Shown here piece after piece: positions 1-6,254 of a stretch of DNA of 10,777 nt. Within the stretch, counting starts at the first letter, position 1. Every line of letters begins with the position of its first letter. The DNA comes from Promethearchaeota archaeon (lineage in GTDB: Archaea > Asgardarchaeota > Lokiarchaeia > Sigynarchaeales > SOKP01): the NCBI GenBank assembly GCA_019894655.1, contig JAGXNZ010000235.1, positions 1-10,777 on the forward strand. The letters are read 5' to 3'. Under the pieces are notes generated by a model that was given only the letters and a program-made list of their open reading frames with translations, made no database searches and had not been told where the DNA came from. The position numbers were made by a program, and so were the translations under genes.

Positions 1-1510
1 CAATTAAAATACCTGTACCAATTTCTGGGAAGTTTCTCAAATCAACAATAGTTTCTTGCAAACCTCCTACCTTTGTGGCGATAATTGGAATTTTACATGC
101 CATTGCTTCTAGCGCCATAATACCAAATGGCTCCCATCTCGAAAGTGCACAATAAACATCCGCAGATAGATGTGCTAAGTAAAAAATGTCTGAAGCTACG
201 CCAAAAATGATTCTAATGTTTTGAGGATACTGTTTCACGAATTGTGAATAAGTTTTAATTTCGTTTATACTATAATCCGTAGGTAATATCAAAAAAAGAA
301 ATTTCGCATTAGGTATGACCTTCAAGACTTCTGGAACAGCTTCAAAAATAGTATCGAATCCCTTTTGGGGTGAAATTCGACCTGTTGTTAAAACTAATGG
401 GCCCGAACCTGAAAAAGCTTTAATGTTACCGTTTTTGACTAAAGGGTTACCATTCGAAATTTCATTTATAGCGTTTAACACGTTTTGGGAACTAATTAGC
501 GGACTTTGGCTGAGATTTCCGATTTTATACTCCAATAGAAATCTCTTCATATGCGGTTCATTTATTTCACTATCGTCACTAATTTGTAGAAAACTACGAA
601 TCTCTTTCCCATGAAGCTCATTAACTTGATTGTAAATTTCATGATAATCCCAATCACAACCATCCCATATAAAATCTGCTTTAAATTCTATTAATTCCTT
701 TCCACAATTTGGTATGATATCTGAATTTAAATACGATTCGCTAACAGTAGTCACTATATCCGAAATAATAGCTCCAATTTTTTCAACTGTAGGTATTCCA
801 AATTCTGTTCCTTTCTTTTCGTCGAATTGAGATATTTGCAGAATTTGGTCCAAGTTTAACATTTTAAATCCGTCACTAAGCAGAACTCTAATCGATGTGT
901 CATCTATTGCACATATTCTGTAAAAATTATATTCGAACCTAGGCCAGGTCATTAAGTGTATGGTTAATATTGACGCGACTTTCAACCCATTTCTTGCTAA
1001 TACTTGTTTCATCCCGAAAAAAGGCAAAACTACGTGGTAATCGTGTAAATGTACTATGTTTGGTAAATTATTCCTTTTGTTTTCAATGAAATAGCGTATT
1101 AAACAACGAATTCCTAGACTAAATAACGCAATTTTTCCCATTATGGTATTAGGATTATATACCGTCTTATCATCTAAAAATTTTGATGTAAATGAATTAT
1201 CGCCAGATAGTAAAATTATTTCAACATTTTCTTTTTTAAATTTATAAAACGAGATATTATAACTTACCTCTTTTTCCATTATTCCAAACAGAGTAGGATT
1301 TATTGTCCCAACACAGGTGAAGGGTAATTTTTCCAAAGTATATTTGCTTTTCAAATCTTCAACCATTCCGTGTGAGGGCATAAATACGGTAATATTGAAC
1401 TGTTCAGATAAATATTTCGCCTGATTTGCTGGTACTTCTCCAAGCCCTCCAACTTTTGCTACACCGGCATATTCAAATGAGAAAATCCACACATACTTCT
1501 TATTTTCCAT
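1..1510 (-). CDS. Glycogen synthase-type glycosyltransferase (GT5/GT4-like), partial at C-terminus
   Basis: Likely transfers glucose from a nucleotide sugar to a growing alpha-1,4-glucan in the cytoplasm. The frame is open from ATG at 1510 to the window edge (503 codons, stop not seen). The N-terminus has the donor-binding loop of glycogen synthases as KVGGLGEVP (K19-P27). HLHDYH follows at H154-H159, VTTVSESY in the middle, then GRISPQKGFD (R378 and K383, phosphate-binding) opening the second Rossmann domain. EPFGIMALE supplies the retaining-GT E-x7-E pair (E460, E468), followed by the KVGGLQET loop. Both GT-B domains are therefore present and only a C-terminal tail is missing. KVGGL and the two-domain order favour GT5-like glycogen synthase over a generic GT4 enzyme; the exact donor (ADP- or UDP-glucose) cannot be read. 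It is divergent from the secernin operon, and no Shine-Dalgarno is obvious. Confidence 0.88.
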   Translation of the reverse strand, partial: MENKKYVWIFSFEYAGVAKVGGLGEVPANQAKYLSEQFNITVFMPSHGMVEDLKSKYTLEKLPFTCVGTINPTLFGIMEKEVSYNISFYKFKKENVEIILLSGDNSFTSKFLDDKTVYNPNTIMGKIALFSLGIRCLIRYFIENKRNNLPNIVHLHDYHVVLPFFGMKQVLARNGLKVASILTIHLMTWPRFEYNFYRICAIDDTSIRVLLSDGFKMLNLDQILQISQFDEKKGTEFGIPTVEKIGAIISDIVTTVSESYLNSDIIPNCGKELIEFKADFIWDGCDWDYHEIYNQVNELHGKEIRSFLQISDDSEINEPHMKRFLLEYKIGNLSQSPLISSQNVLNAINEISNGNPLVKNGNIKAFSGSGPLVLTTGRISPQKGFDTIFEAVPEVLKVIPNAKFLFLILPTDYSINEIKTYSQFVKQYPQNIRIIFGVASDIFYLAHLSADVYCALSRWEPFGIMALEAMACKIPIIATKVGGLQETIVDLRNFPEIGTGILI

Positions 1511-1765
1511 CAATTTTGCTCAATTTTTTTGAAACTTAAATTACAGAAAAAAAGCTTAAGAAATCAGTAATTGTATTCATATAGTTATTGACTTAAAATA
1601 TTATTTTTATAAAAGGTTAATTAAAAATGATTATTGTCTGAAACATTAGTATGAATAAAAAATCAATTTAGAATCAAATTAAATAAGTCCAATGGTTATT
1701 TCGATTAATTGGTATTTTTTTTCATAACTCAAATAATTTCAAATCTAACCTCTTTCTTAATCAAA

Positions 1766-1773
1766 TTATAAAA
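1766..1773 (+). promoter_or_regulatory. Probable TATA box of the secernin operon
   Basis: TTATAAAA lies about 60 bp before the ATG at 1834. A start site roughly 25 bp downstream would leave a leader of about 35-40 nt that includes the Shine-Dalgarno at 1821. Position and sequence fit archaeal TBP sites, but in such AT-rich DNA chance matches are common. Confidence 0.4.
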
Positions 1774-1820
1774 ACTCTCTATCATTTTTTCAAAAAGATA
1801 AAGAAAATTATATGAATCAT

Positions 1821-1826
1821 AGGAGG
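1821..1826 (+). promoter_or_regulatory. Strong Shine-Dalgarno site for the first secernin
   Basis: AGGAGG ends 7 nt before ATG 1834, a perfect match to the anti-SD core. It fixes the start codon, which matters because the next residue is the predicted catalytic Cys2. It is the only textbook SD that I see in the window. Confidence 0.85.
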
Positions 1827-1833
1827 AAATAAT

Positions 1834-3036
1834 ATGTGTGATACTTTAGTAGCGTTAGGAAATTCTACGGAAGATGGTAGTGTAGTATTCGGAAAAAATA
1901 GCGATAGACTTCAATCTGAAGCTCAATTAATAACATTCGCTCCACGAAAAAAACACTCTCTTGGAGAGGAAGTAAAATGTACTCACATTGTAATTCCCCA
2001 AGTGCCAGAAACAGCATCGATAATCTTAAGTCAACCATATTGGATATGGGGGGCTGAAATGGGTACTAATGAGTATGGAGTTGTTATAGGTAATGAAGCG
2101 GTAGCTTCAAAAGAACCTTTAAATGAAAGTGGACTTCTTGGAATGGATCTTATAAGATTAGGACTTGAACGGGGAAAAACAGCAAAAGCAGCATTAGAAA
2201 TAATTATAGAACTACTTGAGAAGCATGGACAAGGAGGAACTCACACATTAAAAGGTGGTTATAATAGTAATACCATGATTATAGCGGATCAAAAAGAAGC
2301 TTACGTATTAGAGGCAGTTGGAGATTGGTGGATTGTTGAGATTGTTAAAAATTATCGATCAATCTCTAATCACATTTCAATTAGAGGTAAAGGAGATTTT
2401 AGAAAAAAGAGTATAATACAACATGCGATTGAAAAAGGGTATTGTAAGGATGATAACGATTTTGATTTTAAAATGACTTTTTCTCGAGTTTCTTTACCAG
2501 ATAAATGGCCACTTACATCTAGAGATGGATGTTCATTGAATCAATTGTCGACAAATAAGGGTAAAATTACGCCAGCTCTAATGATGGAATTCTTAAGAGA
2601 ACATGAAGTTGGTATTTGTGATCATGGTCGTGCTGATCGATCAGTAGGGTCTCAAGTTTCCCATTTAAGAAAAGGAAAGAAATCAATACATTGGTTTACT
2701 GGGAATACAATCCCGTGCCTAGGTATATTTAAACCCTACACTTTCCCTTATGAAGGAAAAAATTTTATTAAACCAGGACCTTATTCTGAAATTAATCCTG
2801 ATTGGTTTTGGACTCGTCACGATAAATTCGTGGAAAAAATTGCTCGAAAGCCAAAAAATGATAATCCTGAAAGAAATGTATACTATGGAAAAATAAGAAC
2901 CGTAGAAAACGAAATATTGAGACGTACAGAGGAGATTATTAATACAAAAAGCGATATCTCAGAAAAAGAATTTAATAAGTTGATGAGAGAAGTCAATAAT
3001 TATGCCTGGGATAAATCAGAAGAACTGGTTAGTTGA
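1834..3036 (+). CDS. Secernin-family (peptidase C69) N-terminal-nucleophile hydrolase
   Basis: Secernins belong to the C69 dipeptidase branch of Ntn hydrolases, in which an N-terminal Cys exposed after Met removal is the nucleophile that cuts an amide bond. This 400-residue protein begins MCDTLVALGN, so Cys2 is in place. It then shows GKNSDR (20-25), KCTHIVIPQV (48-57), and the family block WGAEMGTNEYGVVIGNEAV (72-90), all as in secernins. GLLGMDLIRLGLERG, a central IIADQKEAYVLE segment and GSQVSHL follow, and the C-terminal part is charged and helical. There is no signal peptide, so it acts in the cytoplasm. One difference: NSDRL at residue 26, where the neighbouring copy has NSDRP. It is co-directional with, and directly abuts, a second copy. 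The substrate is unknown; dipeptidase activity is typical of C69, but secernins are poorly characterised. Confidence 0.9.
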   Translation: MCDTLVALGNSTEDGSVVFGKNSDRLQSEAQLITFAPRKKHSLGEEVKCTHIVIPQVPETASIILSQPYWIWGAEMGTNEYGVVIGNEAVASKEPLNESGLLGMDLIRLGLERGKTAKAALEIIIELLEKHGQGGTHTLKGGYNSNTMIIADQKEAYVLEAVGDWWIVEIVKNYRSISNHISIRGKGDFRKKSIIQHAIEKGYCKDDNDFDFKMTFSRVSLPDKWPLTSRDGCSLNQLSTNKGKITPALMMEFLREHEVGICDHGRADRSVGSQVSHLRKGKKSIHWFTGNTIPCLGIFKPYTFPYEGKNFIKPGPYSEINPDWFWTRHDKFVEKIARKPKNDNPERNVYYGKIRTVENEILRRTEEIINTKSDISEKEFNKLMREVNNYAWDKSEELVS

Positions 3037-4245
3037 ATGTGTGATACTCTCGTTGCTTTAGGAAATTCAACTGAAGACGGACATGTTATTTTTGGCAAGA
3101 ATTCGGATCGTCCATTTAATGAAGTGTAATTAATAACATATTCTCCAAGAACGAAACATGGAAAAGTAAATTCATTGAAATGCACTTATTTAGAGGTACC
3201 TCAGGTTTCTGAAACTAATGCGATTTTATTAAGCCAGCCATTTTGGATGTGGGGAGCAGAGATGGGTGCGAATGAATATGAAGTTGTAATTGGAAATGAA
3301 GCAGTATATACGCATGAACCTCTGAGAAGATTTGGACTATTAGGTATGGACCTATTAAGACTCGGTCTTGAACGTGGCAAATCAGCAAAAGAAGCACTAG
3401 AAATTATTACTGATTTATTAGAAAAATATGGACAAGGTGGTGGGTGTGCGTATGGTGATCCAAGTTGGATGTATCATAATTCATTTATAATTGCAGATCC
3501 TAAAGAAGCATATGTCTTAGAGACTGCTGATAATTGGTGGATCGCTGAAAAAGTCAAGTCGGTGAGATCTATTTCAAATGGTATTACTATCAGAGGTAAA
3601 GGGGATATTAGAAGAAAGGGCATAATAACACATGCTATTGAAAAGGGATATTGTAAAGATGATAATGATTTCGATTTTACTTATACTTTTTCAGGATCTT
3701 CTTTCTCCACTATACCATCACCATATTCTAGAGGAGGAAAATCCACCCTACTTCTTAATAAAAACATTGGGAATATTACACCCCAAATGATGATGGACTT
3801 TTTAAGAGAACACCAAGCAGGAATTTGTATGCACGGAAGTTTTGAATCAACTGGATCGCAGGTTTCTCACCTAAAAAAAGATCTAAAAAATTCTGTCCAT
3901 TGGTTTACTGGAGGCTCGCTTCCATGTTTAAATGTGTTTAAACCTTATACTTTTCCAGCGGAAGGTCAAAAATTTGCCGTAAAGAAACCAGGACCTTATG
4001 ACGTGCTCGATCCTATGTGGTTTTGGTCAAGACATAAAGAATTTATTAACCTAAACAAAAAACTCTCAATTAAACCAGAAAAGCAAATTTTCCTTGATAA
4101 ATTAGCACAAATTGAAAAAAAGCTGATAACAGAAGAGAAAGCAATCGCAAATCAAGCATCATCTCTAACAGAAAATGAATATCTGAATAAATACATTAAT
4201 TTAAATAAAAAAGCATGGCAATTAGCAGAAAAACAGATTGAATAG
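3037..4245 (+). pseudogene. Second secernin copy interrupted by one in-frame TAA at codon 31
   Basis: The ATG immediately follows the TGA of the first secernin. It encodes MCDTLVALGNSTEDG, then GKNSDRPFNEV, then TAA at 3127-3129. The same frame continues without another stop or frameshift to TAG 4243-4245, giving a 402-residue full-length secernin if the stop is read as an amino acid. At the stop the first copy has Gln31 (CAA), so one C-to-T change explains it. Downstream the secernin signatures remain (WGAEMGANEY, IGNEAV, GLLGMDLLRLGLERG, GSQVSHL). The usual Gly82 of the NEYGVVIG block is Glu here (GAA 3280-3282). Restarting at TTG 3175 would lose the catalytic Cys2 and the first 46 residues. 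Most likely it is a very young pseudogene or a sequencing/assembly error; recoding is less likely because TAA is not a known archaeal recoding codon. Confidence 0.85.
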
Positions 4246-4262
4246 AAATTTTTGACCTATTT

Positions 4263-5657
4263 CTAAGATACATCTTGAATTTCTTTTAAAAATTTCTTCG
4301 TACAATTTTCTATATAAGCACCACACAGAGGACTAAAGCACATAAATGGTTCATACCCCCCTTCTTTAATATACATTTCTATGGGGAATAAATAACCTAT
4401 CCAATCTTGAGAATTTTGTAAAATTAATGTGTTTTCTATTTTCGTTGGGGCATGAGAAATTAGAGTTTTTCCAATTTCTTCAAATAATTCGCCGGGAATC
4501 GTTATTATTCCGAAAGTATTGCTACTTTCTACGGTAAATTTAATAAAATAAACTACTGTTTTTGCGTAATTCTTTAAATTCTTGCGCTCAATCGTAAAAA
4601 ATGGAAAGTTAACAAACTTATAATCAAACTTGGCTATTTTAAACAAGAAATATTTTTTTAATAGCCACTTTATTTTATTTGAAAACCATACCTTTGAATA
4701 ATATTTCGCATCTTTCTGGGGAATTGATAATCTCTTTGTATATATTTCAACTTCTGTTAAGATAGAGTAATCCTCTTCAGGAATAGATTTAGCAACTTTT
4801 AAGGCTTCTTCGCCAATAGTATAACCGATTTTTTTTGTATGGTTGTAAGTTCCCAACTGGTCATAGGATAATGTTTTGTCTTTATCAATTTTCTCCAGAT
4901 TAGTCCCTGATGTTGTTATTGGATTTAAATCTCCAGAAGGACCGTTTAAATAAATAGCTTTAATGCTTCCACTTGTTAAATCATCAACTTTTGAAATTAC
5001 CCTCCCAGGGAAATCAGCAGATAAGCTATTATTTTTGTAAGATAATGTAGTAGGGTGACACGCATAATTAATGATAATCCCGATCAATTTACCGTCTATT
5101 AAATTTTTAAAAGCAATTACTCCTAAATCTGGTGAAACTTTCCTCGTTGGCCATCTACGATTAAGAACTATCCCAGGGTTAAATTTTTCTTTTTTCCAAG
5201 CTATTGTGCATGGCTCTAAATCCTCAAATAATTTACTAACCATTTTCACGATTTTATTAGTCATCCACACAATAAATCTGTCGTTTTTGTTATCAGCAAA
5301 CAATACCCCTTTTATGAATCCTAAGGCTCCACCTGGATAATAAAACTCACCTGTAAGATCAAAGGAGGAATGGGTGTGAGTAGCATGTAGAAATATTCCA
5401 TCTGGTTTTAATGGTTTAAATTTTGAAATCAATCTCTTTTTAATATACTCAACAATCGAAAGTGGTAATTTTAATATATCAACCGAAATAAGTAGTAAGG
5501 GATGTATATTATTACCAGTATCTATATTTAATAAAACACCGTAAGCGTGGATATCATCTAGTTTTCCTAAGCAAGGATTTTTGCGAGCATATCCTGCCAT
5601 GGGTTTCCCTATGTAATCTTTCGGTGTAATATTTGTCCTATTAAACGCAATTTGCAT
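4263..5657 (-). CDS. Neutral/alkaline ceramidase-superfamily zinc hydrolase, cytoplasmic form
   Basis: Neutral ceramidases hydrolyse the amide bond of N-acyl-sphingosine using one zinc ion. This 464-residue protein keeps the core signatures: HATHTHSS (91-98), NYACHPTTL (197-205), SADFPGRV (213-220), LNGPSGDLNP (237-246), PGELFEEIG (388-396) and GYLFPIEMY through GGYEP (421-436). His94/His96, His201, Glu390 and Tyr435 are plausible equivalents of the family's His-His-Glu-Tyr zinc site. No signal peptide or membrane segment precedes the catalytic domain, and the protein ends soon after the GGYEP block, so it lacks the C-terminal Ig-like domain of secreted bacterial enzymes. Archaea are not known to make ceramides, so the natural substrate is probably another N-acyl compound. 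It is convergent with the secernin pair (17 bp between stops). The superfamily is confident, the substrate is not. Confidence 0.85.
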   Translation of the reverse strand: MQIAFNRTNITPKDYIGKPMAGYARKNPCLGKLDDIHAYGVLLNIDTGNNIHPLLLISVDILKLPLSIVEYIKKRLISKFKPLKPDGIFLHATHTHSSFDLTGEFYYPGGALGFIKGVLFADNKNDRFIVWMTNKIVKMVSKLFEDLEPCTIAWKKEKFNPGIVLNRRWPTRKVSPDLGVIAFKNLIDGKLIGIIINYACHPTTLSYKNNSLSADFPGRVISKVDDLTSGSIKAIYLNGPSGDLNPITTSGTNLEKIDKDKTLSYDQLGTYNHTKKIGYTIGEEALKVAKSIPEEDYSILTEVEIYTKRLSIPQKDAKYYSKVWFSNKIKWLLKKYFLFKIAKFDYKFVNFPFFTIERKNLKNYAKTVVYFIKFTVESSNTFGIITIPGELFEEIGKTLISHAPTKIENTLILQNSQDWIGYLFPIEMYIKEGGYEPFMCFSPLCGAYIENCTKKFLKEIQDVS

Positions 5658-5802
5658 TGGATTATATTAAATGGGTTTTGCTCAAAAAGTTTTCTTTTTA
5701 AAATTCTAAGATAAAAAGAACTACATTTACGAAAATTTTTATTTTTTTAAATATTTCTTCTAACAATTAAGTAATTCTAATAATTATTGATGGTTTCTTA
5801 TA
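5658..5802. promoter_or_regulatory. Divergent promoter region between ceramidase-like gene and eL33
   Basis: This 145-bp A/T-rich spacer contains TTTTTAAATATT at about 5744-5755, a candidate TATA box for eL33. Read on the minus strand it contains ATTTTAAAAAG near 5694-5704 for the hydrolase gene. No Shine-Dalgarno is visible for either gene. Confidence 0.35.
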
Positions 5803-6096
5803 ATGATTTTAAATAAATTAGAAATATTAGGTATGGAGGGTACAATCTCCAATTACAAACAAGGGCGTCATACTCTTCACCCTAAACATTGCATAATCGT
5901 ATTCCCAAATATCACCAACAGAAAAGAAGCTAATAAATTAATTGGAAGGACAGTAGTATGGGTAAGTCCTACGGGAAAACAACTAAAAGGGACGATTACA
6001 CGAGCCCATGGTAATAATGGTGCTATTAGAGCTCATTTCAAAAAAGCTGGCGTCCCTGGTCAAGCACTGGGAACTAAAGTGAAAATTATAAAATAA
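5803..6096 (+). CDS. rpl35ae: Large-subunit ribosomal protein eL33 (L35Ae)
   Basis: A component of the 50S subunit in eukaryotes and part of the archaea; absent from bacteria. The 97 residues contain the family's core in order: GTISNYKQGRHT, NRKEANKLIGRTVVW, SPTGKQLKGTITRAHG, GAIRAHF, and VPGQALGTKVKI at the C-terminus. Homologues of about 87 residues begin close to the LEILG segment, so the true start may be this ATG with a short extension or ATG 5833 (MEGTIS). The first keeps the beta strand LEILGMEGT complete and is preferred. It stands alone between a divergent and a co-directional gene rather than in a ribosomal operon, which is normal for this gene. Confidence 0.95.
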   Translation: MILNKLEILGMEGTISNYKQGRHTLHPKHCIIVFPNITNRKEANKLIGRTVVWVSPTGKQLKGTITRAHGNNGAIRAHFKKAGVPGQALGTKVKIIK

Positions 6097-6097
6097 C

Positions 6098-6106
6098 TAT
6101 TTTTTA
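6098..6106 (+). terminator. T-tract after eL33
   Basis: A run of six T follows the TAA stop by 3 nt. This is typical of intrinsic T-tract termination in archaea, with no hairpin needed. A second T run lies at about 6174-6180. Confidence 0.4.
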
Positions 6107-6220
6107 AGTCTCGCTCTTTCAAATTTTAGGGTCATTTTTTGTAATATAGCAATAACATACCGAAATTAATACTATTTTTTCATCTATTTCTGTTGATAAA
6201 GCGATCAAAAATTGTGTGTT

Positions 6221-6234
6221 TTTAAATTTAAATA
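6221..6234 (+). promoter_or_regulatory. Probable TATA box of the zinc-finger/PH-like gene
   Basis: TTTAAATTTAAATA lies 21-34 bp before ATG 6255. That distance puts the transcription start at or next to the ATG, so a leaderless mRNA is likely. This supports ATG 6255 over the GTG at 6216, which lies upstream of this box. Confidence 0.45.
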
Positions 6235-6254
6235 ATTCGGGTTTAAAACTAATT

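Larger units (their letters stand above)
1511..1833. promoter_or_regulatory. AT-rich divergent promoter region
   Basis: This 323-bp gap between the divergent glycosyltransferase and secernin genes has no ORF, tRNA-like or repeat structure that I can see. It holds TATA-like boxes on both strands: TTATAAAA at 1766-1773 for the + strand gene, and CTTTTATAAAAA read on the minus strand around 1605-1616, a weaker candidate for the glycosyltransferase. The rest is simple A/T-rich sequence. Confidence 0.5.

Noticed and set aside
315..614. 99-codon open frame on the + strand
   Set aside because: It is antisense to the conserved glycosyltransferase frame and has no family resemblance.
1511..1833. Small RNA, tRNA or CRISPR in the largest gap
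   Set aside because: No cloverleaf, CCA end, direct repeats or GC-rich helices; only A/T-rich sequence with TATA-like elements.
3127..3129. Programmed recoding of TAA
   Set aside because: Archaeal recoding is known for TAG (pyrrolysine) and TGA (selenocysteine), not TAA. I saw no associated structure, and other genes here end normally in TAA (eL33, ESCRT-III).
3175..4245. TTG-started 356-residue secernin as a functional gene
   Set aside because: It would lack Cys2 and the first strands of the Ntn fold, and there is no SD. The homologous frame extends upstream through the TAA to an ATG at 3037.
6216..6254. GTG start adding 13 residues to the zinc-finger protein
   Set aside because: The extension (VFLNLNNSGLKLI) is coded by the TATA-like AT-rich stretch itself, and an ATG with a natural-looking N-terminus follows at 6255.
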